The position numbers were made by a program, and so were the translations under genes. Under the pieces are notes generated by a model. That model was given only the letters and a program-made list of their open reading frames with translations, was not told where the DNA came from and did not search any database. A stretch of DNA of 64,000 nucleotides from Rhizobium sp. BK316. GTDB taxonomy: Bacteria; Pseudomonadota; Alphaproteobacteria; Rhizobiales; Rhizobiaceae. The stretch is from the NCBI RefSeq assembly GCF_014193695.1, contig NZ_JACHZR010000004.1, forward strand, positions 372,001-436,000, read 5' to 3'. Of the stretch, positions 46,927 to 54,722 are shown in pieces; the first letter of the stretch is position 1; each line of letters starts with the position of its first letter.

Positions 46927-47457
46927 ATGAACATTGTCAGGACGTTTGGTTTTACAGCCCTCCTTTGTGCCTGCGGCTTTGCCGGATCAGCACTCGCCCA
47001 GGACCATCAGCACATGCAGGGCATGGACATGAGCGGCATGGGCTCCATGAACATGGCCGTCGGCGGTGAGGTGGTGAAGGCCGGCGATCTCGAAATTTCC
47101 GGCGGATTCGCCAAGGCGATGCTGCCCGGCCAGCCCGTGGGCAGCGGCTTCTTCACCGTCAGGAACACTGGTTCAGCCGACGACCGCTTGGTTTCGGTCA
47201 CGTCGCCGACATCGGGCGAAGTGCAGATCCACGAAATGGCCATGCAGGGCAACGTCATGAAGATGCGTCAGCTCAAGGACGGGATCGCCATTCCCGCCGG
47301 CCAGACCGTCGAGCTTGCGCCCGGCAATCTGCATCTGATGTTCCAGAAGGTGAAGACGCCGTTCAAGCAGGGGGACAAGGTGCCGGTCACGCTGACCTTC
47401 GAAAAGGCCGGCAAGATCGATCTGGTGCTGAATGTTCTGTCGGCACAGGGCAAATAA
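46927..47457 (+). CDS. Periplasmic copper chaperone PCu(A)C
   Basis: A 176-residue protein with a signal peptide (cleavage after GSALA) and a Met/His-rich mature N-terminus (DHQHMQGMDMSGMGSMNM) that can bind extra copper. The PCuAC domain follows, with ligands in VQIHEMAM (His, Met), GNVMKMRQ and the downstream NLHLMF (HxM). The family delivers Cu(I) to the CuA or CuB site of cytochrome oxidase in the periplasm. The start follows GAGGAG. No cox gene is adjacent. It ends at a strong terminator. Confidence 0.93.
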   Translation: MNIVRTFGFTALLCACGFAGSALAQDHQHMQGMDMSGMGSMNMAVGGEVVKAGDLEISGGFAKAMLPGQPVGSGFFTVRNTGSADDRLVSVTSPTSGEVQIHEMAMQGNVMKMRQLKDGIAIPAGQTVELAPGNLHLMFQKVKTPFKQGDKVPVTLTFEKAGKIDLVLNVLSAQGK

Positions 47458-47471
47458 GCGCTGAAAAACAA

Positions 47472-47497
47472 AAAGCCCGCGACAATGCGCGGGCTTT
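47472..47497. terminator. Bidirectional rho-independent terminator
   Basis: A perfect 10-bp stem (AAAGCCCGCG / CGCGGGCTTT) with a 6-nt loop lies between the convergent PCuAC gene and the 87-residue gene. On the minus strand it is followed by TTTTTGTTTTT, so it is strongest in that direction. Confidence 0.88.
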
Positions 47498-47522
47498 GCT
47501 CCTCCCAGCAAAAACCTGGATC

Positions 47523-47786
47523 TCAGACATCCTCGTAAGACTGCAGGGCCTGCTTCAAGCCGGCCTGCGGCTGGCGAAAGCCCTTGGTCATGAGATCAAG
47601 CGCGACTTCCGTATTCTGGATGATGTTGGTGGTTTCTTCCGGATCTTCGCCGCTCGGATTGAGCTGACGTTCCACAATCTTGCGGGCCTCGCGTATGGCC
47701 GTGCCGGTCGCCACGCGCTGAGGAATGCGCAGGGTGTCGAAGGCAAGAGCAGCGGTGTTCGCGGATATGGAAACAAGCTGAGTCAT
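47523..47786 (-). CDS. Conserved-looking small protein, unknown function
   Basis: An 87-residue soluble protein starting at the ATG at 47786 (TQLVSISANTAALAFDTLRI). It is predicted mostly helical, with an acidic centre (NPSGEDPEETTNIIQNTEVA). No signal peptide, membrane segment or known motif was recognised. The N-terminal pattern of alternating small and aliphatic residues recalls export regions of flagellar-type proteins, but this is too weak to assign. A strong terminator lies just downstream, which supports expression. Confidence 0.65.
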   Translation of the reverse strand: MTQLVSISANTAALAFDTLRIPQRVATGTAIREARKIVERQLNPSGEDPEETTNIIQNTEVALDLMTKGFRQPQAGLKQALQSYEDV

Positions 47787-47907
47787 GCGCCCGTCATACC
47801 GGTACGACCTTCGCATTCGGCTTAAGAAAATCATTCGCATTTTACCGGATGGTAAGAATTCCACAGAGGCGATTGGCATCAGGCTGGAATCGCAACACAC
47901 CGGACGC

Positions 47908-48000
47908 ATGGTCCAGGTTGTCCTCGGCGCTGTCGGCGGCGCAATCGGTCCGCTTCCGGGATATTATGGCGGCCTCGGCCCGATGCGCGTGCTGCTCTGA
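47908..48000 (+). pseudogene. Possible crcB (fluoride exporter) N-terminal remnant
   Basis: An ATG-started run of 30 codons reads MVQVVLGAVGGAIGPLPGYY then GGLGPMRVLL and stops. This resembles the first helix of CrcB/Fluc fluoride channels, where a GGAIG-x3-RYY pattern is typical; here the Arg is lost. The rest of a CrcB gene (about 95 more codons) is absent before rluC. If correct, a deletion removed most of the gene. The match is short and made from memory, so it is uncertain. Confidence 0.35.
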
Positions 48001-48096
48001 TTTCGATTCCGATTTCCGTTTTCTGAAAAATGCTCTAAAGGCAGCGGCAAGAGAGGCGCCGGCTTCGATCGCGCCCGTATTTTCCGAAAGAATTCC

Positions 48097-49089
48097 ATGG
48101 CAGGCATAGAACACATCAAGGTGGAGCCCGATGAAGCGGGCATGCGGCTCGACCGCTGGTTCAAGATCCACTATCCGGGGCTCGGCTTCGGTCCGCTGCA
48201 GAAGCTGCTGCGATCCGGCCAGGTGCGTGTCGATGGCGGCCGCGTCAAGTCGGATGCTCGTATACAGCCCGGCCAGATGGTGCGTGTGCCGCCGCTCGAC
48301 GTGGATGCCAAGGTGAAGTCCGGGCCGATCGCCGGCAAGGATCTCAAGCATTCGACCGATTTCGAGCTTCTCTCACGCATGGTGCTGCATCAGGACGAGA
48401 AGGTCATCGTCCTCAACAAGCCGCCCGGACTCGCGGTGCAGGGCGGCTCCGGCGTCGCCAGGCATATCGACCAGATGCTCGAAGCATGGACCAGCCCGAA
48501 GGGCGAGAAGCCGCGCCTCGTGCACCGCCTCGACCGCGATACGTCGGGCGTGCTCGTCATCGCCCGCACGCGTGGTGCCGCCCAGAAGCTGACGGCCGCC
48601 TTCCGCGAGCGCGACACCAAGAAGACCTATTGGGCGCTGGTCAAAGGCGTGCCGCGCAAGCATGAGGACAAGATCTCGACCTGGCTCGTCAAGGAGCCGA
48701 CGGCCGATGGTGATCGCATGCGCATCGCCAAACACGGCGAGGATGGCGCCGATCATGCGATTTCCTACTATCGCGTGCTGGAGACGGCGGCGCAGAATCT
48801 CGCATGGCTGGAGATGGAGCCCTATACCGGGCGTACCCACCAGCTGCGCGTCCATGCGCTGCATATCGGCCACCCGATCATCGGCGATCCCAAATATTTC
48901 GACGAGGATCCGAATTGGGATTTTCCCGGCGGCATCCAGAAGCGGCTGCATCTGCACGCGCGCCATATCGATATCCCGCACCCCTCGGGCGGGCGCCTGC
49001 GCGTCAGCGCACCACTGCCGCCGCATATGGTGCAAACCTGGAACCTTCTCGGTCTCGACCTTGCCGGCGCTGAAAGGGACAGCGAATGA
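48097..49089 (+). CDS. rluC: RluA-family pseudouridine synthase (RluC-like)
   Basis: A 330-residue protein with an N-terminal S4 RNA-binding domain (about 15-75, MRLDRWFKIHYPGLGFGPLQ and GQVRVDGGRVKSDARIQPG) and a C-terminal RluA catalytic domain. The catalytic Asp is at about 146 in HRLDRDTSGVLVIA, followed by GRTHQLRVHALHIGHPI. RluC-type enzymes make pseudouridine in 23S rRNA; exact sites are inferred. It overlaps the HAD gene by 4 nt (ATGA). Confidence 0.92.
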   Translation: MAGIEHIKVEPDEAGMRLDRWFKIHYPGLGFGPLQKLLRSGQVRVDGGRVKSDARIQPGQMVRVPPLDVDAKVKSGPIAGKDLKHSTDFELLSRMVLHQDEKVIVLNKPPGLAVQGGSGVARHIDQMLEAWTSPKGEKPRLVHRLDRDTSGVLVIARTRGAAQKLTAAFRERDTKKTYWALVKGVPRKHEDKISTWLVKEPTADGDRMRIAKHGEDGADHAISYYRVLETAAQNLAWLEMEPYTGRTHQLRVHALHIGHPIIGDPKYFDEDPNWDFPGGIQKRLHLHARHIDIPHPSGGRLRVSAPLPPHMVQTWNLLGLDLAGAERDSE

Positions 49090-49739
49090 AACTCGCGCTT
49101 TTTGATTGCGACGGCACGCTGGTCGACAGCGCCGGGCTGATCCACGAAACGATGCGCCGCACCTTCGATAAGTTCGGCAAGCCGGAGCCTCGATTCGAAG
49201 ACACCAAGGCCATCATCGGCCTGACCCTCGATATCGCCATCGCGCGCATGCAGGGCAAGCCGCATGTCGAGCAGGAAGATATCGACATGACTGCGCATTA
49301 CAAATCGCTGTTTACGGTCGTGCGACAGGATCTCGATTACCGGGAGCCGCTGTTTGCCGGCATTCGTGAGATGATCGATGCGCTCAGCGGGCGCGAGGAT
49401 CTGCTGATCGGCGCGGTGACGGGCAAATCCAGGCGCGGGCTGAAGCTCGTCATGGAGACGCACGGCTTCGACAAACATTTCGTCGTCGCACGTACCGCCG
49501 ACGACTGCCCCTCCAAGCCGCATCCGGCTATGGTGAGCGAGTGCTGCGACGAAACCGGCATGAATGCGGCCGATGCCATTGTCATTGGTGATGCGATCTA
49601 CGATATGCAGATGGCAAAGGCTGCCGGCGCCAAGGCGATCGGCGTTGCCTGGGGCTATGCCAGCGTGGATGAGCTGATCGCCAACGGCGCCGATGCGATC
49701 GCCTATCATCCGAACGAGATATTGCGCCATTTTTCCTGA
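49086..49739 (+). CDS. HAD-superfamily hydrolase (phosphoglycolate phosphatase-like)
   Basis: A 217-residue HAD hydrolase. Motif I is LFDCDGTLVDS (nucleophile Asp about 7), motif II is GAVTGKSRRGLK, the Lys of motif III is in CPSKPHPAM, and motif IV is VIGDAIYDMQMAKAAG. A helical cap lies between I and II. The substrate is not known; phosphoglycolate or another small phosphate is likely by class. It is coupled to rluC, with the ATP12 chaperone gene 9 nt downstream. Confidence 0.92.
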   Translation: MKLALFDCDGTLVDSAGLIHETMRRTFDKFGKPEPRFEDTKAIIGLTLDIAIARMQGKPHVEQEDIDMTAHYKSLFTVVRQDLDYREPLFAGIREMIDALSGREDLLIGAVTGKSRRGLKLVMETHGFDKHFVVARTADDCPSKPHPAMVSECCDETGMNAADAIVIGDAIYDMQMAKAAGAKAIGVAWGYASVDELIANGADAIAYHPNEILRHFS

Positions 49740-49748
49740 GGTGAGCCC

Positions 49749-50534
49749 ATGCGCGATCTGCTGAACGACCTTTCCGAAGGCCTGAGCCATCCCGATCCCA
49801 TCCGCCGCGCGCAGATCCAGATGAAGAAGCCTCTGCCGAAGCGCTTCTACCAGACGGTTTCCGTCGAGCCGATTGAAGATGGCTTCGCCATTACGCTCGA
49901 TGGCAAGGCCGTGCGGACGCCGGCCCGGCAAGTGCTGGCGCTGCCGAATGAGGTGCTGGCAAGGCTTGTCGCCGCCGAATGGGACGCGCAGACCGAGGTG
50001 ATCGATCCGTCGCGGATGCCGGTGACGCGCCTCGTCAACACGGCGATCGACGGCGTCGCCACCGACACGCAGGCTGTCTTCGAAGACATCCTGCGGTTCT
50101 CCTCCAGCGACCTGCTGTGCTACCGCGCCGATGATCCGGAAAAGCTGGTCGAGCGACAGAGAGAGCGCTGGGACCCGGTACTCGACTGGGCGGCTGCCGA
50201 TCTCGGCGCGCGCTTCATTCTCATCGAGGGCGTGATGCATCACGAACAGCCGCGCGAGGCGATCGCCGCCTTCGGTTCGGCGCTGCGCCGGCATGACAGT
50301 GCACTGGAGCTGGCAACTCTCCATACGGTGACGACGCTGACCGGTTCGGCGCTCCTGGCGCTTGCCATCGCCGAAGACCAGATCACGCCCGATGAAGCCT
50401 GGTCGCTCGCCCATCTCGACGAAGACTGGACCATCGAACACTGGGGGAGCGACGAGGAAGCCGAACAGCGCCGCGCCAAGCGTTTTGAGGATTTCAAGGC
50501 AGCGACCGATGTTTTTTTCGCGCTAAGGGCCTGA
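49749..50534 (+). CDS. ATP12-family F1-ATPase assembly chaperone
   Basis: A 261-residue ATP12 protein. Marks are KRFYQTVSVEPIEDGFAITLDG with KAVRTPARQVLALP (about residues 35-70), AAEWDAQTEVIDPSRMPVTRL, and SSDLLCYRADDPEKLVERQRE-type helix. In mitochondria Atp12 binds the alpha subunit of F1 during assembly; the same role in alphaproteobacteria is inferred. It forms an operon with rluC and the HAD gene. Confidence 0.94.
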   Translation: MRDLLNDLSEGLSHPDPIRRAQIQMKKPLPKRFYQTVSVEPIEDGFAITLDGKAVRTPARQVLALPNEVLARLVAAEWDAQTEVIDPSRMPVTRLVNTAIDGVATDTQAVFEDILRFSSSDLLCYRADDPEKLVERQRERWDPVLDWAAADLGARFILIEGVMHHEQPREAIAAFGSALRRHDSALELATLHTVTTLTGSALLALAIAEDQITPDEAWSLAHLDEDWTIEHWGSDEEAEQRRAKRFEDFKAATDVFFALRA

Positions 50535-50603
50535 ATCATATTGCCTTCATGGCCTTTATGACGAAATCTGCGACTCTGGACGGGGTTTTTGCGGGAATTT
50601 GGA

Positions 50604-51056
50604 ATGAACTGGCTGAGGTCGAGATTTTGCCTGATAGCGCTTGTTTGCGTGGCGCTGACGGCCTGTGCCAGCCTCATGCCGAAGAAGCAGGAAAAGCCTG
50701 TCTATGACGTGCGCAGTGCCGTCGTGCTGTCAGGCACGACCATGTCGGGGGAACTGCTCTCCGGCATCAGTGATCGCGTCAACGCCGCCATTCGCGCGAC
50801 GGTCCGCACAACGGAATTGCCGCGCGTGGTGCTGACGATCCGCATCGTTTCCGTCACGAAGGGTCTCGGCTTCCAGAAAGACCGCAACGTCGCAAAGGTC
50901 AGCGTCGATGCCGCCTCCGTGGAGGATGGATCGGTCATCGCCGTCACCTCCTTCGAAGTCACAAGCATGACCGCCGACCCGAAGCTCGCCGACGACATTC
51001 TGGCGGAAGATATCGCAGCGCGCGTACGCTCCGCCTTTGCACTCAGCGGGCGATAG
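50604..51056 (+). CDS. Putative lipoprotein, unknown function
   Basis: A 150-residue protein with a type II signal sequence (FCLIALVCVALTACAS, lipid-modified Cys at about 21) and a mature alpha/beta region (DVRSAVVLSGTTMSGELLSG, then VVLTIRIVSVTKGLGFQKDRN). No catalytic motif was recognised. The ATG at 50604 starts the signal peptide exactly; the frame also opens at 50589. A repeat palindrome lies just after the stop. Confidence 0.8.
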   Translation: MNWLRSRFCLIALVCVALTACASLMPKKQEKPVYDVRSAVVLSGTTMSGELLSGISDRVNAAIRATVRTTELPRVVLTIRIVSVTKGLGFQKDRNVAKVSVDAASVEDGSVIAVTSFEVTSMTADPKLADDILAEDIAARVRSAFALSGR

Positions 51057-51064
51057 TTCTGACG

Positions 51065-51106
51065 CAATTCCGAACGGAAAACCGTTTCACGGTTTTGCTG
51101 GAATTG
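51065..51106. repeat. Nested palindromic intergenic repeat
   Basis: Outer arms CAATTCC / GGAATTG enclose inner arms AAAACCGT / ACGGTTTT with a TTC loop. The arrangement and sequence match a short dispersed repeat I recall from rhizobial intergenic regions. It lies between the lipoprotein gene and pccB, and could fold as a hairpin in the lipoprotein mRNA. No second copy was found in the window. Confidence 0.6.
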
Positions 51107-51149
51107 TCCTAACTGCCATACAAACCGCGGCAAGCGGCGAGGGGAGATC

Positions 51150-52682
51150 ATGAAGGATATTCTGGAAGAGCTCGAACGCCGCCGTGGCATCGCCCGTCTC
51201 GGCGGCGGACAGATGCGCATCGACGCGCAGCACCGGCGCGGCAAGCTGACGGCGCGCGAACGCATCGACCTCTTCCTCGACGAAGGCTCCTTCGAGGAGT
51301 TCGACATGTTCGTCGAGCACCGCTCCACCGATTTCGGCATGGACAAGAGCCGCATTGCCGGCGACGGCGTGGTGACCGGCTGGGGCACGGTCAACGGCCG
51401 TACCGTCTTCGTCTTCGCCAAGGATTTCACCGTCTTTGGCGGTTCGCTCTCGGAAGCTCATGCCGAGAAGATCATCAAGGTGCAGGATATGGCGCTGAAG
51501 AACCGCGCGCCTATTATCGGCATCTACGATGCGGGCGGCGCTCGTATTCAGGAGGGTGTTGCGGCACTCGGCGGTTATGCCGAGGTCTTCCAGCGCAATG
51601 TGCTGGCCTCAGGCGTCATTCCGCAGATCTCGGTCATCATGGGGCCATGCGCCGGCGGCGACGTCTATTCACCCGCCATGACCGATTTCATCTTCATGGT
51701 GCGCGATACGTCCTACATGTTCGTGACTGGTCCCGACGTCGTGAAGACCGTCACCAACGAGACCGTGACGGCGGAAGAGCTCGGCGGCGCGAGCGTGCAT
51801 ACGACGCGCTCGTCGATTGCCGACGGCGCCTATGACAATGATGTCGATACGCTCAGCCAAGTGCGCCGGCTCATCGATTTCCTGCCGCAGTCGAACACAT
51901 CGCCGGTGCCTGAGATCGAATGTTACCAATCGGTGACCGATACCGACAATTCGCTGGACACGCTGATCCCAGCGAATGCCAACAAGCCCTACGACATCAA
52001 GGAATTGATCCAGAAGGTGGCGGACGAGGGGGATTTCTTCGAGATCCAGGCGAGCTTTGCCAAGAACATCGTCTGCGCATTCGGGCGCATCGAGGGCTCG
52101 ACGGTGGGTTTCGTCGCCAACCAGCCGATGGTACTGGCCGGCGTGCTTGACAGCGATGCCTCACGCAAGGCGGCGCGTTTCGTGCGCTTCTGCGACTGCT
52201 TCAACATTCCGATCGTCACCTTCGTCGATGTGCCGGGTTTCCTGCCGGGCACGGCGCAGGAGTATGGCGGGCTCATCAAGCATGGCGCCAAGCTGCTCTT
52301 TGCCTATGCCGAGGCGACGGTGCCGAAGCTGACCGTCATTACCCGCAAGGCCTTCGGCGGCGCCTATGACGTGATGGCATCGAAACATCTGCGCGGCGAT
52401 CTCAACTATGCCTGGCCGACGGCGCAGATCGCCGTCATGGGCGCCAAGGGGGCGGTGGAGATCATCTTCCGCAAGGACATCGCCGATCCCGAAAAGATTG
52501 CCGCGCATACGAAGATGTACGAGGACCGCTTCCTGTCGCCGTTCGTCGCAGCCGAGCGCGGCTATATTGATGAGGTGATCATGCCGCATTCGACGCGGCG
52601 GCGGCTGGCGCGAGGCCTGAGGATGCTGAAGAACAAGGATCTCAGCAATCCCTGGAAGAAGCACGACAACATCCCGCTGTGA
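51150..52682 (+). CDS. pccB: Propionyl-CoA carboxylase beta chain
   Basis: A 510-residue carboxyltransferase (biotin-dependent acyl-CoA type). Marks are RRRGIARLGGGQMRID, ARERIDLFLDEGSFEEFD, GIYDAGGARIQEGVAALGGYAE-type oxyanion region, ISVIMGPCAGGDVYSPAMTD and the C-terminal RKAFGGAYDVMASKHL. With pccA it makes methylmalonyl-CoA. Length is normal. Here it is on the plus strand, while pccA is on the minus strand 3.3 kb away. Confidence 0.95.
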   Translation: MKDILEELERRRGIARLGGGQMRIDAQHRRGKLTARERIDLFLDEGSFEEFDMFVEHRSTDFGMDKSRIAGDGVVTGWGTVNGRTVFVFAKDFTVFGGSLSEAHAEKIIKVQDMALKNRAPIIGIYDAGGARIQEGVAALGGYAEVFQRNVLASGVIPQISVIMGPCAGGDVYSPAMTDFIFMVRDTSYMFVTGPDVVKTVTNETVTAEELGGASVHTTRSSIADGAYDNDVDTLSQVRRLIDFLPQSNTSPVPEIECYQSVTDTDNSLDTLIPANANKPYDIKELIQKVADEGDFFEIQASFAKNIVCAFGRIEGSTVGFVANQPMVLAGVLDSDASRKAARFVRFCDCFNIPIVTFVDVPGFLPGTAQEYGGLIKHGAKLLFAYAEATVPKLTVITRKAFGGAYDVMASKHLRGDLNYAWPTAQIAVMGAKGAVEIIFRKDIADPEKIAAHTKMYEDRFLSPFVAAERGYIDEVIMPHSTRRRLARGLRMLKNKDLSNPWKKHDNIPL

Positions 52683-52810
52683 TCGAATAAAAGAGGCCCG
52701 TCAGGTGTTTATCCACTGTCGAAGTTGTGAACGCCCGTCAGCAATCCGTGTCTTCAATCCCTGTTAGAGACGCGGTAACGCTCGGCGGCACACCCTTAAG
52801 GAGAGTCTTT

Positions 52811-53206
52811 ATGTCAACTTTCGAGCGTCTGTCTGCCTACCGCCCCTATGGTCTGGCCGCTCTCAGAATCATGACCGCGCTTCTGTTCATCGAGCACGGC
52901 ACGATGAAGCTTTTCGGCTTCCCGGCCGCGCAGGGCGATGGCCCGCTTTCGACGCTGTCCCTGATTGCGGCACTGCTGGAAACCTTCGGCGGCATTCTCA
53001 TCCTCATCGGCTTTGCGACGCGGCCGGTGGCCTTCCTGCTGGCGGGTGAAATGGCGATCGCCTATTTCATGGCGCATATGCCGCACAGCTTCTTCCCGGC
53101 TCTCAACCAGGGCGACGCCGCGATCCTGTTCTGCTTCATCTTCCTCTACCTGTTCTTTGCCGGTGCCGGCGCATGGTCCGTCGACAACAGAAACGCGACT
53201 GCGTAG
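52811..53206 (+). CDS. DoxX family membrane protein
   Basis: A 131-residue protein with four predicted membrane segments (LRIMTALLFIEHGTMKLFGF, IAALLETFGGILILIGFATR, FLLAGEMAIAYFMAHMP and AILFCFIFLYLFFAGAG). It matches DoxX/YphA-like proteins, whose role is associated with redox or detoxification systems but not settled. The ATG at 52811 follows AAGGAGAG. Monocistronic; a dispersed repeat and a terminator lie downstream. Confidence 0.9.
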   Translation: MSTFERLSAYRPYGLAALRIMTALLFIEHGTMKLFGFPAAQGDGPLSTLSLIAALLETFGGILILIGFATRPVAFLLAGEMAIAYFMAHMPHSFFPALNQGDAAILFCFIFLYLFFAGAGAWSVDNRNATA

Positions 53207-53217
53207 ATTCAGAGAGG

Positions 53218-53259
53218 TAGAGCGTCCTTTGTGCGTCCGAATGAACGCACGGCGCTCTA
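53218..53259. repeat. Nested palindromic repeat of rhizobial type
   Basis: Outer arms TAGAGCG / CGCTCTA enclose a second perfect stem GTGCGT / ACGCAC with an 8-nt loop. The layout matches a widely dispersed rhizobial intergenic repeat with GAGCG-type ends and a GCGTCC core, as I recall it. It lies 12 nt past the doxX stop and just before the sugE terminator. Confidence 0.65.
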
Positions 53260-53266
53260 ACAAAAA

Positions 53267-53291
53267 GGCTGCGGGTTTATCGCCCGCAGCC
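53267..53291 (-). terminator. Rho-independent terminator of sugE (possibly bidirectional)
   Basis: A perfect 9-bp stem (GGCTGCGGG / CCCGCAGCC) with a 7-nt loop lies 26 nt past the sugE stop. On the minus strand it is followed by TTTTTG. It also faces the convergent doxX gene. Confidence 0.85.
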
Positions 53292-53317
53292 TCTTCTTCA
53301 TTTGAGATATTTCTATT

Positions 53318-53635
53318 TCAGGCCGTCAGCTTGAGGCCGGCAATGCCGGCGACGATCAGCGTAATGCAGATCAGGCGCGAGGCGCTTGCCGCATCGCCCA
53401 GAAGCCAGACGCCGAGCAGCACAGTGCCGACCGTGCCGATACCGGTCCAGATCGCATAAGCCGTGCCGATCGGCAGGCTTTTGACGGCAAGACCGAGCAG
53501 GATGACACTCACCACCATGGAAATGACCGTAAGGATCGTCGGCATCGGGCGGGTGAAGCCATCGGTATATTTCAGACCAATTGCCCAGCCGCATTCAAAA
53601 AGGCCAGCGAGAAAAAGCAGAAACCAGGCCATCAT
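53318..53635 (-). CDS. SMR family exporter, SugE/Gdx-like
   Basis: A 105-residue four-helix small multidrug resistance protein. The conserved Glu is at about 14 (LAGLFECGWAIGLKYTDGF), and WAIGLKYTDGFTRP is close to the SugE/Gdx subgroup, whose known members export guanidinium in exchange for protons. PIGTAYAIWTGIGTVGT is the third-helix signature. The start MM at 53635 is preceded by AAGGAG. No riboswitch was recognised in the leader. Confidence 0.9.
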   Translation of the reverse strand: MMAWFLLFLAGLFECGWAIGLKYTDGFTRPMPTILTVISMVVSVILLGLAVKSLPIGTAYAIWTGIGTVGTVLLGVWLLGDAASASRLICITLIVAGIAGLKLTA

Positions 53636-53794
53636 ACTCTCCTTGTCAAGAGCGAGGCCGTCCCCGCGACTTTTGCGACCGGGCAAACCCGAGCGCCGCA
53701 GTCGTCTGCGTCACATTCGATATGGACGAGGGAACGGCTGACTTCAAGTTAGGAATTGGCATAGCTGCCATGCCACCCGATTCCGGAGCGGCAA

Positions 53795-54238
53795 TCAGGC
53801 GTTCTTCGCGCGGCGGCAGAGACGATCGAAGGTTTCGAGGAAACGCGAACGATCCTTGGGGCTGAAAGCCGCATTGTAGCCCTTGCTCTCGCCGGTCTCG
53901 CGCAGATGGGCGCCGAGATCGCGCATGGCGCTTGCCATGCCGATATTGGTTTCATCGAAGACGCGACCGGTCGGGCCAGTGACAAAGGAGCCCTTGGCGA
54001 CGCAACGGACCGCAAGCGGCACGTCGGCAGTGACGACGACATCCGTTGGGCCGGTATTGTCGGCAATCCAATTGTCGGCAGCGTCGAAGGCGTTGGAGAC
54101 GATGACGTTGCGCACCATCGGATCGCGGGACGGGCGAAGGCCCGAATTGGCGACGAAGGTCACTTCCATGCCGAGGCGTTCGGCCACTTTCAGGATTTCA
54201 GGTTTGACGGGGCAGGCATCCGCATCGACATAGATCAT
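53795..54238 (-). CDS. YaiI/YqxD family protein (DUF188)
   Basis: A 147-residue DUF188 protein. The start MIYVDADACPVKPEILKVAE is diagnostic (PIN-like fold with acidic residues), and VVVTADVPLAVRCVAKGS follows. The acidic cluster suggests a metal-dependent nuclease, but no activity is established for the family. It is the last gene of the adhC-elaA-yaiI run, 10 nt after the acetyltransferase. Confidence 0.93.
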   Translation of the reverse strand: MIYVDADACPVKPEILKVAERLGMEVTFVANSGLRPSRDPMVRNVIVSNAFDAADNWIADNTGPTDVVVTADVPLAVRCVAKGSFVTGPTGRVFDETNIGMASAMRDLGAHLRETGESKGYNAAFSPKDRSRFLETFDRLCRRAKNA

Positions 54239-54248
54239 GGCGATATCC

Positions 54249-54722
54249 TCACGCCGGCTGGGTGGCCGGCTGGCGGACCATGTCGATATGGGGAATGCCG
54301 TCTTCCAGATATTCCTCCGAGGTTTTCACGAAACCGAAGGATTCGTAGAAGCGGCGCAGATGCGCCTGCGCCGACAAGGCAATGGGATTTTCCGGATAAA
54401 GCCGCTCGCAGACGACGATCGATTCCGTCATCAGCGCATCGCCTAGCCGCTTGCCCCGGTGGGTGGGCGAGACGACGACGCGGCCGATCTTTACCGGATC
54501 CTGCGCGCTGTATGGCTTCAGGACCCGCGTCGAGCCGAGTAGTTCGCCGTCATCCAGCAGCCGCAGATGCAGGGCGTCGATGTCCTTGCCGTCCAGTTCA
54601 GGGTAGGGGCAGTTCTGCTCGACGACGAAGACGTCGACACGCATCCTCAGGAGATCGTAGAGCTCCCGCGCGGAGAGCTCGTCGAGACCCTTGAGGTCGA
54701 CCTTGTAAGCAATTGCGCCCAT
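54249..54722 (-). CDS. ElaA-like GNAT acetyltransferase
   Basis: A 157-residue GNAT protein of the ElaA type: ELYDLLRMRVDVFVVEQNCPYPELDGKD-type N-terminus, then IGRVVVSPTHRGKRLGDALM with the acetyl-CoA loop (HRGKRLG) and FYESFGFVKTSEEYLEDGIPH. The acceptor is unknown. The ATG at 54722 overlaps the adhC stop by 1 nt (TGATG), so it is coupled to the dehydrogenase gene. Confidence 0.93.
   Translation of the reverse strand: MGAIAYKVDLKGLDELSARELYDLLRMRVDVFVVEQNCPYPELDGKDIDALHLRLLDDGELLGSTRVLKPYSAQDPVKIGRVVVSPTHRGKRLGDALMTESIVVCERLYPENPIALSAQAHLRRFYESFGFVKTSEEYLEDGIPHIDMVRQPATQPA

Noticed and set aside
53636..53790. Possible guanidine riboswitch in the sugE leader
   Set aside because: SugE-type genes often have one, and the leader contains GC-rich hairpins, but the conserved cores of the guanidine-I, -II and -III aptamers could not be matched by eye. 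An Infernal search of this interval would settle it.
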